A stretch of DNA of 64,000 bases from the NCBI RefSeq assembly GCF_002575655.3, contig NC_053039.3, positions 243,080,622 to 243,144,621 on the forward strand. Direction: 5' to 3'. A program made the position numbers and the translations under genes. Below the pieces are notes generated by a model. It had not been told where the DNA came from. It saw only the letters and a list, made by a program, of their open reading frames with translations, and ran no database searches. This DNA is from Aegilops tauschii subsp. strangulata. Lineage: Eukaryota; Streptophyta; Magnoliopsida; Poales; Poaceae. Shown here one piece after another: positions 20,967-32,842 of the stretch; position 1 is the stretch's first letter; each line of letters opens with the position of its first letter.

Positions 20967-23825
20967 GTGCGGCGTGATGGACGCACCACCACTCCGTCAC
21001 TGACTCCGGCGGCTCCTTCATCTTCCCATTCTCATCGCGGGCCGGCGAACGTGCAGGCTGCGCTGCTCATGGCGCGCGAGCTCCTATGCTACCGCTCAAC
21101 CGACGACCTCTACGAGGATTGGTTGGACCGCATCGCCGAGCTTGTCAGCACCGCTTGAGAGGCCCCTACACCGTCCTGCTCGCTGCCTCCCCTGCCGCCT
21201 CTCGCGGGCAACGTGGCTCACGGTGCACCTCCTCCACCTCCCAGGCAAGATGCCACCCTCGAGCCAAGGCGTGAGGCCCATCGGCGTGACCCGCCGCGCA
21301 GGGCGCCAGCGCGCGACGAAGAAAGCTGCCAAGTGGTGCAGCGGCCCCAAGGAGAGGCGCATGCGCTCCCAACACCGTCACTTCAAGACCGCGTGCCGCC
21401 CGAGGCGGCGGTGCGCGAGCGCCAAGACCAGGCTCCCCCTCTGCGGCGGGCTCCCATGAGCGCGGCGGGCTGTCGCGCGTTCACCCCGGAGCTGCGCCGC
21501 TACGTCTGGCCCGAGAAGTTCAAGCCAGACCTGCCTCGACGCTACGATGGCACCCCCGACCCTGCCGAGTTCCTCCAACTCTACAAGCTGAGCATCGAGG
21601 CAGCCAACGATGATGAGAAGGTCAGGGCGAATTGGTTCCCCATTGCCCTCAAGGATGGCACGCGCTCGTGGCTCATGAACCTCCCCACAGGGTCGATCTC
21701 CTCCTGGGATGAGATGCGAGAGCGTTTCATCGCCAACTTCCAGGGAACTCGCGACCGCGCTCCTGCTGCGGGTGACGAGCGGCGCATCAAGCAGTAGCCA
21801 GGAGAGACCTTGCACAAATACATCCAGCGCTTCACCAACGTTCACCTCAAGATTCCCAAGGTGTTGGATGAGGCCATGATTTCAGCGTTCACTGATGGTG
21901 TCCGGGACGTCAAGATGAAGGAAGAGCATGCCATACACGAGGACCTGTGCTCGGCCCTAGAGATGTTCAACATGGCAACCAGGTGCACGAGGGCCGAGGA
22001 AGGTCGCCTCTCCCTCCTTGAGCTCCCTGAGGCCGATCCAGAAGATAAGAAGGCCAAGGACGTGAAGCGCAAGGGTCCAGCTGTGCTCGCGGCCGAACCT
22101 GAGATGAAGCACGGCTGCGACCACCCGGAGTCCTCCAAGGGTAGCCGCTCGTTCTGCGTCCTCCACAACGTGCACAGCCAAAACACCAATGACTGCCAAG
22201 AGCTCAGGGCCATCCGAGACAGATGCCTTGGCCGGCGCCCCGAGCACAACGACCGTGGCTACGGTCATGGAGGTGGCCGGGATGGGGGGCGCTGGGACAA
22301 CCGCGACCCCCGCCAGGACTGGCGTGATCAGTCTCGTGAGGATCGCTGGTAGGGCCAGCCTCGCGAGGGCCCCTGGAGGGATCAGCCTCGTGATGACCGT
22401 CCCTAGGGCAATGTTGGCCTTCCTCCGCTGCTGCCACCACCAAGGAGGAATGACGACCACCACCAAGATGATGGGGCTGGGGGCTTCCAAGAGCCTCGTG
22501 CCATAGCTTGCATCCTAGGCGGCGCTCAGGCCCCCGCCTCCCATCGCATCTTCAAGCGGTTCGCTCATGAGGTGAACACGGTCCTCCCCATGCTCGAGGC
22601 AACGCATCCGCTCAGGTGGTCCAAGTACGCCATCACCTTCGACTCTACTGACCAGCTCAAGTGCGCGGCCACCGCCGGCGCACTCCCGATGCTCTGCTCG
22701 CCTACCATCAGCAACATCCTCATCACCAAGACACTTATCGATGGCGGCGCGGGGCTCAATGTCCTCTCCGTCGAGACGTTCGGCACGCTCCAGGTGCCAT
22801 ACGACCAGCTCCAGCCTACCAAGCCCTTCTTGGGGGTGACCGACAGCTCCACTGTCCCCATAGGGAAGATCTGCCTCCCTGTCACTTTCAGCAAGCGCGA
22901 CAACTACCGCATTGAGCTCAGCGACTTTGACGCCGCCCACATCCGCCTCCCGTACAACGCCATCCTTGGGTATCCGGCCCTGGCCAAGTTCATGGCTGCG
23001 ACTCACCATGGCTACAATTTCGTCAAGATGCCAGGGAGCGGAGGCATCATCATGGTCGCCTGCGACGAAAAGGATGCGGTGTGCTCCCTCGAGTGCGCCT
23101 ACCAGGCTGTGGTGGTCGAGAACCTAGATGACGAGGGCGCCATCTACCCTCCTGAGGTCATCCCCAAGAAGAAGAAGCAGCTGCTCCACCGAGGACCTCA
23201 GGAGGACGGGGCGTCCGACGATCGTGCTTCAGGCCCCGCACCCATTGATGGGGCGCCTTCCCCTCTCGCATAGGAAGGCGCGCCAAGTGCCCCTCTCAGG
23301 TTGGGCTCGGGGGCTCTCCTCTGGAGGGCCTCAGACCTGGCCAGCGTCATGAGGGAGGCGTTCGGGCACCATATGGAGGCGTGCTTCAATGCGCGCTTCC
23401 GCGAGGAGAGCGCGGGGCGCGAGGCACCAGGCGCTCAAGAGTTCACCACCAAGGCAATCAAGGAGCTTCAGGAGGCGAGAGCCATGCGAGGCGAGCGTCT
23501 CCCCGCACCACCCGGTGTAGCTCCCTCCCCCGGTGAGGGCAGCGAGCTGCGCGCCTGTGTCAACATCCCAGGGCTCAACAGGGCCACGTCTCAGGAGCTC
23601 TTCTGGCCGTCCCATGTTGGCCGGTGCAAGGGCCCCCCTCACAGCTACGTTCGCATGCCTTTCGGTCCGCCGAGCATGGCTGCTAGGCACCAGCGCCACA
23701 TGCGGGCCGTCCTTGAGGCTCACGAGGCCCGGTGCAAGGCGGTCCAGACGGAGGAGGTGACGAACCCTCGCGAGCCCCCCGAGCCTCCGGAGCCTCACGA
23801 GGTTCGGGAGCTGGACGGGTTGTGA
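20967..23825 (+). pseudogene. gag: Gypsy gag-protease polyprotein, five stop codons in one frame
   Basis: One frame runs through the whole region, broken only by stops at 21156-21158, 21795-21797, 22350-22352, 22404-22406 and 23271-23273; I see no frameshift. Order: Pro-rich N-terminus; Retrotrans_gag-like capsid (FKPDLPRRYDGTPDPAEFLQ to SISSWDEMRERFIANFQGT); a segment with Cys/His residues (FCVLHNVHSQNTNDCQEL); an Arg/Asp-rich stretch; an aspartic protease with active-site LIDGGAGLNVLS and the later ILGYPALAKFMA; and a C-terminal tail of about 175 residues with DLASVMREAFGHHMEACF that I do not recognise. Reverse transcriptase, RNase H and integrase are absent downstream. Confidence 0.8.
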
Positions 23826-24951
23826 CGAACGACTTCTGCGGCACGTGTCTTCAGCTACTCCAACACTTCTTCAGCAACGGTGCCATGTGACACTTTTTGG
23901 TTTGTTCAATTGAGGGCGCCCCACGGGCCGCATTATCGTCAAGCCGCCAGGGCCAGTCCCGCAGCCGCACCATTTTATTTTATGTACTCCGGACCAGTAT
24001 GCTTGCTTATGTTATCATGGTTATTGGCATTATCTCTGCTGTCATGTTATTTATGAGATCGCCTCTCGCGGCCTTCGCGCATTGCTAACCCGCCTCTTGC
24101 TCATCCCAAAACGGGGGCTGCTCGCACGGCGCCTGTGCTTGGGTCCGTCCCTGCAGTGCTGATAAATATGAGAGATCTAGCTCTGGCTCGCGGCCTGCCC
24201 CGCGCACGGCACCTCACCGGGTCCTCAGTGCCTTCATCTTCTTGCAAAAAGATAAATGGCAGGACAGCAAGCGCGGGTATGTGCTATGTTCTCTTTCCCC
24301 GACTAACTTGCGGGGACCTTCGGAGCCGGGATTACGAGCGGCCCCGCCAGCCACTCCTTTTTCATGCAATTCACTTGCACGTTAAAGGGGGGCCTTGAGC
24401 ATTGCGCCTCAGGGACTCCTACTGGCTCTTGAGCACTCACCCCCTGGCCTTGACCACGGCATCACGGCCTGGCATACCAGCGGCGGCTAAGCCTCGCTCA
24501 AGGGCCGAGACCCAAGAACATAGAGCATTTTGATGAGCGGGGAAGAGGGGATCGGCGTGAGCCCTGCCTGAGAGCACCACCACCAGGACGCAGTCAGGCA
24601 TCACGCAACAACTGCCCCCGCAGCAAATGAACCACCTCGGGCCCGACAAGATAAGTCACCCCATACACGCCGGCGTAAACCTCATGATTCAGTACTTCGA
24701 CTCTCGCGATCTCGCTCGTACAAGGACATTTCCCTTTAGGCCTTCAGGGAGCCGCTTGCACGCTAAAGGGGACCCCTGAGCATTGTGCCTCAGGGGCTCT
24801 TACCGGACCTTGGGCCACTCACCTCCTGGCCTTGATCACGGCATCGCGACCTGGCATACCAGACGGCTGAAGCCTGCCTGGGGACTAGGTCCAGTCAGCG
24901 TAGAGCACTAAGCTACCGCGAGAACGAAAGGGAGCACCGTGCCGAGGCGGG
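23826..24951 (+). other. Non-coding internal region of the Gypsy element, with a diverged direct repeat
   Basis: No coding signal. A roughly 158-bp block at 24374-24531 recurs, diverged, at 24755-24912. Both begin CTTGCACG then TAAAGGGG, and share GAGCATTG-GCCTCAGGG and CCTGGCATACCAG. Confidence 0.6.
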
Positions 24952-25427
24952 TGTCGGTGTCAAAATCGGTGGATCTCAGGTAGGGGGTCTCGAACTGTGC
25001 GTCTAAGGTCGATGGTTGCAGGAGACGGGGGACACGATGTTTACCCAGGTTCGGGCCCTCTCTATGGAGGTAATACCCTACTTCCTCCTTGATTGATCTT
25101 GATGAATATGAGTATTACAAGAGTTGATCTACCATGAGATCGTAATGGCTAAACCCTAGAAGTCTAACCTGTATGACTATGGTAATGAGTATCCTATTCG
25201 GACTACGCCCTCCGGTTTATATAGACACCAGAGGGATCTAGGGTTACATAGAGTCAGTTACATAGGAAAGAATCTTCATAGATGATCGCTAGGCTTGCCT
25301 TCCACGCCAAGGAGAGTCCTGTCCGGACACGGGTACAGTCTTCGGCCTTCATGTCTTCATAGTCCATCAGTCCGGCCCACGGATAACACGCCGGACGCCC
25401 GAGGACCCCTTAGTTCGGGACTCCCTC
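24952..25427 (-). repeat. 3' LTR of the truncated Gypsy element
   Basis: 476 bp. On the minus strand it begins TGAGGGAGTCCCGAAC and ends GACACCGACA. The minus strand has TATATAAACCGGAGGG (about 25211-25226) as a TATA region. The left flank is GCGGG; no second LTR exists to confirm a target duplication. Confidence 0.8.
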
Positions 25428-25953
25428 AGTAGCCCCTGAACCTGGCTTCAATGACGAGAAGTCCGGCAAGCAGATTGTCTTCGGCATTGCAAGGTGGGTT
25501 CCCCTTTCTGAACTCCAAGATAGTCTTCAGATGTAATGATTGTATCCGGACCTGTGTCCACAACTGCAGAAGATATAATATTTCACGAGTCCAATCCTCT
25601 GACAACTTTTTAGTAATATGACATCACGCCTGCTCGGCCATTATTTTCGAACCGTTAGTTGGCCCGTCGTCCCACGTCTTGAGACGTGGTTTTACTGGCA
25701 TGTCTTATCCAAGCGGAGATCGTGTCCCCCTTTTTTAGGGGATTCTTGCCAACCCGGACATGGGTAACCCAACCATCGCTTGGGTAGAACTCCTTGGGAA
25801 TAGGCAAGTTTTGAGGCCCAGGAGGAGACGTTTGATACTCGCAGCCTTTATATAGGGGTACAGACCCGTCTTTTTCTTTCACGCTTGCTTCTTCCTCAAC
25901 CCTTGCTACCCCGAGTTCCATCACCCGGGTTCCAGTTACCACAAGCCCCAATC

Positions 25954-28900
25954 ATGTCCAGATCCAGCCATCAAGGCCGGTGGGTAGCTTCTTCTGTCAT
26001 GGAGGGAGATATTGCAAAGCTTCGGGCGGTGAGGTATCTGACCGCAGAAATCCATCATCGGCTTCCTGTCGAGGGGCAGGTTATTCCCACCCCCAGATCC
26101 GGCGAGAGGGTCGTGTTCGTGTCCCACTTCCTCCGCTGGTTAGGGTTTGCACTTAACCCCTTCGTCCGAGGGCTCATGTTCTATTACGGGCTAGATTTTC
26201 ATGATCTGGCCCCGGACTCTATTCTTCTTATATCGGCGTTTATCGTTACGTGCGAAGCCTTCCTCTGAACTCCTCCGCACTTCGGCTTGTGGCTCAAGAC
26301 CTTCGATGTGAAGCCGCAAGTGATAGAAGGGGAGCAGGCTGAGTGCGGTGGTGCTATAGTGAGCAAGCTTGCTAGCGCCGTTTGGCTGAAAGGATCCTTC
26401 TCCAAATCTTCCGATTTATGGCAGCAGGGGTGGTTCTATATCACCGAGCCCCGCGGCTCCAAGTGGGCAGTTGTGCCCGCATTTCGATCCAGCCCCCCAA
26501 TTCAGCTTGCATCGTGGATTAATAAGGGGTTGGACTGGGGATCAACGGATGAGGTGCGAACTCTGCAAAGTCGCATCCGAAGCCTCATTGAGAGGGACAT
26601 CAATATCGTCAACGTTGTTCAAGTAATGCTAGTTCGTCGGACCCTGCCGTGCCAGCGACGGCCTCTCCGTTTGTGGGAGTTCAATCCGGAAGGGCCGTGA
26701 ACTCTTCAGCACTTCTTCGGCACTACGCACGAAGGAATGTGGAGATTATTCTTCGGGAAACGAAGGCAATGGCCGGACACCACCGAGGATGTCAGCCTAG
26801 ACTGTAACCATCCGGATACCCCGGTAAGTACATGTTTGCCGGATACCTCATAATCAGATACCCAGTGCCAAGATACTGACAGAATCATCCTTTTTTAGGG
26901 CTGGATAAAGAAGGTGGAACGGATTAGGTGTCCGGCTCCCCTTCCCGAAGACTCAGCTACTCCTGTGCTAACAAGGATGCTGGCCTCGGCACCATACTAG
27001 GCGCCGGTAAGGGAGGGTAAAGAGGAGAGTGAGAAGACCCAAGATGACCTTGGTTCCTGAGGTAAGTCGGACACTGAGTCCGGAGAAATCGACCTTTCCT
27101 CGCCTGAAGACATAGGCGGAAGAGGACCCGGTATCCCTTCTCCAAGCAGGAGGAAAAGGGCCGCCTCCGAAGATTGGGAGGGGCGGTCTTCCAAGAAGGG
27201 CAAGATGCCACCGTCGAGCGGCTTGGGTTTGGAAAGCGACGCCGTTGAACAGCTCCAGCAAGGGGACAAGCCCTCGGCTAAACCATAAGCGAATCCGGAG
27301 TACTTTGATAGCATCCCGCTCCGTTGCTGTTACCGAAGATATACATAACGCGTTCATGCATTTTTACAGGTCGGCACAAAGTTTTTCTGGGCGATCCTCT
27401 TCTTCGGGAAGTCTCCTCCCAGAGATAATGGAGAGCGAGACACCTCCTCCAACCTCCTCGCCCAATAAGGCGGATGACTCTGAAGTGTCGTCGCGGAGGG
27501 TCCCTCTTAATCAACAAGTTACGCAGGGGACAAAAGAGGCAGTGCCCGAAGGTGGATCTCCGACCATCCGGGATTTTGGGGTTGATGATAACAAAGGCCC
27601 CGGACTGTCTGGCTCGCAGCCGACAGTGATTCTGGAGACGGGTGAACAAATTCCTTCAAAGGATGGTTGTGCTCCTAGAGCGGCTTCCGGAGACCCGGAG
27701 ACTCCGGATATATTGCGGAACATGTTGCGGAAAGCATCTGTCTTGGGGGAACAGCGTACCTTGATGGGTACAGTGATTGAGAAGATTTTGTCCGCGAAGA
27801 GCGGATTAAATGAAGCCTTCATGAGCCTACTGAAGGGCTTCAAGGTTTGTGACATAATGTTTTCAGCTATGTTTCATTTGCAAAGATGCGCCTGTGTATA
27901 GGTAGTAGCCCCTGAGACTCGGGTTGTCTTCCACTGGGAAGCAAACGAAGGATCGAAAAGGATCGTTTGAGGACTAACCTGATGAACTTGAACACAGGCC
28001 GCTTCCCCCTTGGCCACTTCCCGGACTAAGGAAATTGCCGAGCTGCAGTGGAAGCTTGATGTGGCAGGGGATGATCTTGCATTAATCAATATGCGTCTTG
28101 ACGAGTCGCAAGGTATGTATTCGGGGCAATCCCCATATGTTTTTGTGGTATACGCATGATGCTAAAATCTATATGTTGTAATATGCATGGCTGCAGATGG
28201 TGCTGCCGCCGTTGAAGTTCTTCGAGCGGAGCTGGCCCGGGCCAAGGAGCAGGCCCGGCGTAGCAACGCTGCTGCCGAAAAGGCATCGGCTGAGCTAAAA
28301 GCCGAACAAGCTGCACGGCGCCAAGACGAGGAGAAGATATCCATGGTGGCGCTAGAACTGGAAAATGCCACTGGCCGCTGTGAATTTCTGGAGAAAGAGA
28401 ATAAAGCCTTAACGGCTGAACTGGACAAGGCCTTACAAGAGGCAAGGGAAGCGCGATCGGAATCCAGAGCAACCCGTGAGGAGGTTCGGCAGGCTAGGGA
28501 GATTGCGGCTGGAAAGCCCTTTCTACTGCAAACTAAGTCCGGTGACCCGAACTATGCTCAGCTTAACCAAGTGTGGAGTTCTCCGGACGAGTTCTTAGAC
28601 TTGCCGAAGAGTTCTTCCGATGCGGAGCAATATTACCAAGCGCGAGATGGGTATGCAACAGAGAAGCTTTTTTGGTCGCAGTTTGGCGCATCAAAGCGCC
28701 CTCTGTTTCTCAATGAACAGATGTCCCAATGGGCCAAACTTCATAGGATATCCGGCGCTGCCATGAAGGATGTCATAATCCGGTTGTGGCCAACCAAGCC
28801 TGTTACGAATAGCTATTTCGGTTTGGTGCAGAGGCTTGTTGACGCGGTGCCACGTATCGACGTTGTGAAGCGGTCAATGTGCATTGAGGGTGCACGGATG

Positions 28901-29071
28901 GCTTTTGCCCGAGTCAAGGCGTTCTGGGGGAAGATGAAGGCCATCGATGTTGCAACGAAGAGTCCACCCAAAGGCAAGGACCATCCGGAACCGGAGCATT
29001 ATTTTGAAGATGTCCTAGAGGCCGCCCGCTTGATAGAGGGTCAGTGCTCGAAAGACATAATGTTTGAGTGA
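25954..29071 (+). pseudogene. Antisense intron-containing gene with putative gypsy-type transposon N-domain (PF04195-like)
   Basis: Lies on + while its host element is on minus. Exons by splice signals: 25954-26823, 26899 to about 27360, 27370-27844, 27998-28112 and 28197-29071. Exon 1 reads MSRSSHQGRWVAS and contains the HFLRWLGFALNPFVRGLMFYYGL block of the plant putative gypsy-type transposon domain, broken by TGA at 26266-26268 and TGA at 26698-26700. Exon 2 is poorly open. Exon 5 is open for about 290 codons and encodes an Ala/Glu/Lys/Arg-rich coiled coil (about residues 1-105) and a globular tail with YYQARDGYATEKLFWSQFG. Antisense extra ORFs are known in some plant Gypsy lineages. The function is unknown. 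Confidence 0.65.
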
Positions 29072-30289
29072 GGTGTATGAGAATTGTAAAAGAAAATTTT
29101 ATAGTTAATCTATTTTTATGTTTTGCTCGAAAGCTTGAATTCCTCCTGTGCGGCCATTTTAATATAATCTGAAAGTTTTCCAGTCGTCGGCTTCAGCCCC
29201 CTCGTAGGAAGTACGGGGGTGTTCGGGAAAAGCATTTGATCACTCTTTATCCAACGTCTTGGTCCATGAAGGAGGTGATAATGCGGCGAACCAGGCAATC
29301 GGACTATAGGGCATTAACACTTTCACTTAGCCATAGGAGTTTTATGGTGGGACTACGACATAGCCCCTGGTATGTATGCGGTGTATGGTGCCTTACATAT
29401 TTGATCTGAAAAAGATCCTTCGTGTGACACGGAGAATCGCTAAAGATTCCAAGAAATCGCCAAGTGGTTGACCAGCTCCCGCCGCATCATGACAGTCAGT
29501 TTTCGGCTTTCTCTACTGAGGTACTTGACCAGATGAACCGGAAGCACAATCGCAGTAGTTCTCCCTTTACTACCCTAGCCGATAGAGCGGAACGTAGGGT
29601 AGCAAGCACAGGAGCCGGGCAACCCAACTATTGACCCAAGACAATGATTCGGAGCTGATGCATGCCAAACTTGCGACGCCAAAGTACGTTGTAGAGCTGT
29701 TCGGGCTTTTGCTGGCAACTCATTTATTCCCATGCCGAGCCCCTGGCAGGTTATGCCAAGGTATGTCTGTGAAGCAACCATGGAAGCCGTATTTAGTGGT
29801 GAAACAACATGGATGATTAATTCGGATACTGGGAGCTGAGCGATATGCCAATGATTATGTATTATATATATATATAAGCCATCCTCCCAGCTATTTGACA
29901 TGCTCGGGGTCGGAGGCGGAGGAACAGGCATAGTATAGGCTCGAAATAGAGAGTGTGGTCTACAAAAAGTTATTTTGGACCTCCTGTCGCACGTCTGCGC
30001 CGCCAGTCCTCGGCGGGGGGAATCCTTGACGGAGATAACCCCTCAGGTGAGCGTACGGATCCGAACTCCGATAGAGCCAGTTTCAGATGTTTGTCCTGTT
30101 CGTCACCTGTTTCTAAGGGATAGTGAAGGAAGAAAAATAAAAATAAAATGGATAAAAAAATGTTACTGGGATGCTTGCAGGCTTGTCCGTAGTGTGTCTC
30201 CGCCAATGCCCATGGTATCTTGAGTGCGTAGTGATGTATGCGCGGCACAAATTTTGTAGGTGTACGAGGTGGGCGGCGGAAGCCGGACT
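29072..30289. other. Internal region where pol would be expected; no coding seen
   Basis: About 1.2 kb between the antisense gene and the gag fragment. Short frames only; a (TA)n run at about 29863-29876. No reverse transcriptase, RNase H or integrase motif on either strand. Confidence 0.55.
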
Positions 30290-30947
30290 GCTATTTTTGC
30301 TCCGGGAGTAGTTGATCCTCGGGTGGAAATTGCTTCAGGCCCCCGGTATTTCGTTGGTGAACCTCTCCGTTGTCCCTGTCGCCTGGCGGCCTCTTCCCCT
30401 TGTGTTTGGCGTTAAGCTTGCCGGCCTGTTTAAAGACCCAGCAGTTTCTGTTAGTATGATTAGCTGGTTTGTCGGGGTGGCTGTGAATCTGGCAGGGTCG
30501 GTCCAATATCCTGTCCAGGTTGGATGGTTCATCTCGTTTCGCCTTGAATGGCTTCTTCCGTTGACCGGGCTTGGGATTGCTGAATCCGGCATTGACTGCC
30601 GTGTCGCGTGATCTTTCATTATCATTGCGACTGTTGTATTTGCTTCATCGTGGCTTGCCGTTGCCATCTCGGATTTCGGAAGTGCCTGGGTCGCTGGTGC
30701 TGTTGCTTCTACGAGCGAGCCAGCTGTCTTCTCCCGCGCAAAAGCGGGTCATCAGAGTAGTGAGGGCTGTCATGGATTTAGGTCCTTCTTGACCGAGGTG
30801 GCATGCAAGCCATTCGTCCCGGACACTGTGTCTGAAAGCCGCAAGGGCTTCCGCGTCCGGACAGTCGACGATTTGGTTCTTTTTGACTAAGAACCGAGTC
30901 CAGAGGAGCTCCATGGGGCTCGTCATGGTTTCACGCAGGGAAAGCAA
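30290..30947 (-). pseudogene. gag: C-terminal half of Gypsy gag
   Basis: The minus strand reads MELLWTRFLVKKNQIVDCPD and then a RHSVRDEWLACHLGQEGP segment typical of the Triticeae Gypsy gag (Retrotrans_gag), then MTRFCAGEDSWLAR. Two or more frame changes follow. The N-terminal half is missing at the truncation edge. Confidence 0.75.
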
Positions 30948-30983
30948 AAGGAGGGATCCAGAACAACACCGGCCTCAACGACA

Positions 30984-31412
30984 TCACCGACGGGGATATC
31001 TAGAATCACTTTCGGCTATTAACTTCCCATGACTTAAACCACTTCTATATAAAGTTACATAAAAAAGAATACAAGCAGATGTGTGATATTTTGAATGGGC
31101 TTCAGTCTCAAGCATTTGAAATAAACAAAAGGCTCTTGAGATTTCTTGAAAAGAATCGGCCGCTGCCGCGCTCAGGGCGCGGCGGCTCGGCGGCTCATAG
31201 CTGTCGTCGTTGCTGGACTCCGGAGAATCACTGGACTTTGGGGAGTCGTTGCTGTTGCCGGATGAGCTGCTGGCAAGGCCAAGGGCAAGTTCAACGCCCG
31301 TGGCCGCGCCGCTTCGATCAACCCTCCTGGAGCAGCACTCCAGGCGCCGGCCGTCCTTGTCGAAGACCTTGAAGAAGCGCATTGAAGCTCTGTCGTATTC
31401 GAAGTGGATGGC
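30984..31412 (-). pseudogene. Antisense accessory ORF of the gag-protease Gypsy element, distal part
   Basis: The minus strand is open across 31412-30984: FEYDRASMRFFKVFDKDG, a Ser/Asn/Asp-rich low-complexity stretch, then EISRAFCLFQMLET. The other part of the same frame region lies at 40877-41612, cut off by the Athila-like insertion (31413-40876). I recognise the combination as one seen antisense near 3' LTRs of Triticeae Gypsy elements, but its function is unknown to me. Confidence 0.5.
31408..31412. repeat. Target-site duplication ATGGC (left)
   Basis: Matches 40877-40881. Confidence 0.92.
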
Positions 31413-32825
31413 TGATAACCCACAAGTACAGGGGATCGGAACAGTTTTCGAGGGTAGAGTATTCAACCCAAATTTATAGATTCGACACAAGGGAGCCATA
31501 GAATATTTGCAAGTATTAGTAGCCGAGTTGTCAATTCAACCACACCTGGAGATTAATTATCTGCAGCAAAGTGATCAGTAGCAAAGTAGTATGATAGTTT
31601 TGATAAAAGTGATAGCAGCAATAGTAACGGTAACAATGATAGCAGTAATTTTGTAGCAAGTGCAACAGTAGCGATAGCAGTAGTAACTTAGCAAGAACAA
31701 TATAAGAGAAATTCGTAGGCATTGGATCGGTAATTTGTTGGATGATATTCATCATGTGACAGCCATAACCTAGGGCGATACGACACTAGCTCCAGTTCAT
31801 AAATATAATGTAGGCACGTATTCCATAAATAGTCATACGTGCTTATGGAAAGAACTTGCATGACATCTTTTGTCCTACCCTCCCGTGGCAGCGGGGTCCA
31901 ATTGGAAACTAAGGGATATTAAGGCCTCCTTTTAATAAAGAATCGGAACAAAGCATTTACACACGGTGAATACATGAACTCCTCAAAGTACGGTCATCAC
32001 CGGGAGTGGTCCCGACTAATGTCACTCGGGGTTGCCGGATCGTAGCACGTACTAGGTGACTATAACTTGCAAGATCGGATCTAGAACATGGATATAATGG
32101 TGATAACATAAACGGTTCAGATCTGAAATCATGGCACCCGGGCCCAAAGTGACAAGCATTAAGCATGGCAAAGCCATAGCAACATCAATCTCAGAACATA
32201 ATGGATACTAGGGATCAAGCCCTAACAAAACTAACTCATTTACATGATGAATCTCATCCAACTCCTCACCGACCAGCGAGCCTATGAAGGAATTACTCAC
32301 TTCCGGTGGGGAGCATCATGGAATTGGCGATGGAGAAGGGTTGGTGATGACGAAGATCGAAGATCCCCCTCTCCGGAGCCCCAAACGGACTCCAGATCTG
32401 GCCTCCTGATGAAGAACAGGAGGTGACGGCGGCTCCGTCTTGTGGAACGTGATAATTCTTTCTCCCTGTTTCTTTTTCTAGAAAAATGTGAGTTTATAGC
32501 GTCGGTTTCAGGGTCTGCGGGGCCACCAGGTGGGGACAACCCACCTGGGCACGCCTGGAGGGGGGCGCCCTCTGGTGGGTTGTGCCCACCCAGGTTCCCC
32601 CCCCTCCGTTTGTTCTTGGCTCCAGAAATTCTCTTTTATTGTGTAAAAAATCCTCGCAAAGTTTCGTTCTATTCCGAGAACTTTTATTTCTGCACAAAAA
32701 CAACACCATGGTAGTTCTGCTGAAAACAACGACAGTCCAGGGTTAGTTTCATTCGAATCACGCAAATTAGAGTCCAAAAGAAGAGGAAAAGCGTTAGGAA
32801 AAGTAGATACGTTGGAGACGTATCA
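31413..32825 (-). repeat. 3' LTR of the Athila-like element
   Basis: 1413 bp, collinear with 39483-40876. Includes a low-complexity AGCAGTA/ATAGTAA-type stretch at about 31560-31690. Carries extra, diverged sequence in the inverted-repeat region (about 32525-32600) relative to the other LTR. Confidence 0.9.
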
Positions 32826-32842
32826 ACTCCCCCAAGCTTAAA
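32826..32842 (-). promoter_or_regulatory. Polypurine tract of the Athila-like element
   Basis: The minus strand reads TAAGCTTGGGGGAGT directly against the 3' LTR. Confidence 0.8.

Larger units (their letters stand above)
24952..30960 (-). mobile_element. Truncated, pol-less Gypsy element (Fatima-like LTR type)
   Basis: A complete 3' LTR (24952-25427) is followed on the right by a polypurine-type sequence (minus strand AGGGGCTAC against TGAGGGAGTCC), so the element runs on the minus strand. Next come an antisense gene (25954-29071), about 1.2 kb without recognisable coding, and the C-terminal half of gag (about 30947-30290). The N-terminal half of gag, primer-binding site and 5' LTR are missing, and so is the whole of pol. 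The right edge (about 30940-30980) is uncertain. The Fatima name is from memory of the LTR and not certain. Confidence 0.7.

Noticed and set aside
21096..22490. Several long open frames antisense to the Gypsy gag
   Set aside because: Shadows of the GC-rich gag frame; no family resemblance on that strand.
28086..28472. Open frames on the minus strand opposite the coiled-coil exon
   Set aside because: Mirror of an Ala/Glu/Arg-rich coding exon, which leaves the opposite strand open by codon composition.
29575..29931. 118-codon open frame on the minus strand considered as remnant pol
   Set aside because: No reverse transcriptase, RNase H or integrase motif could be seen.
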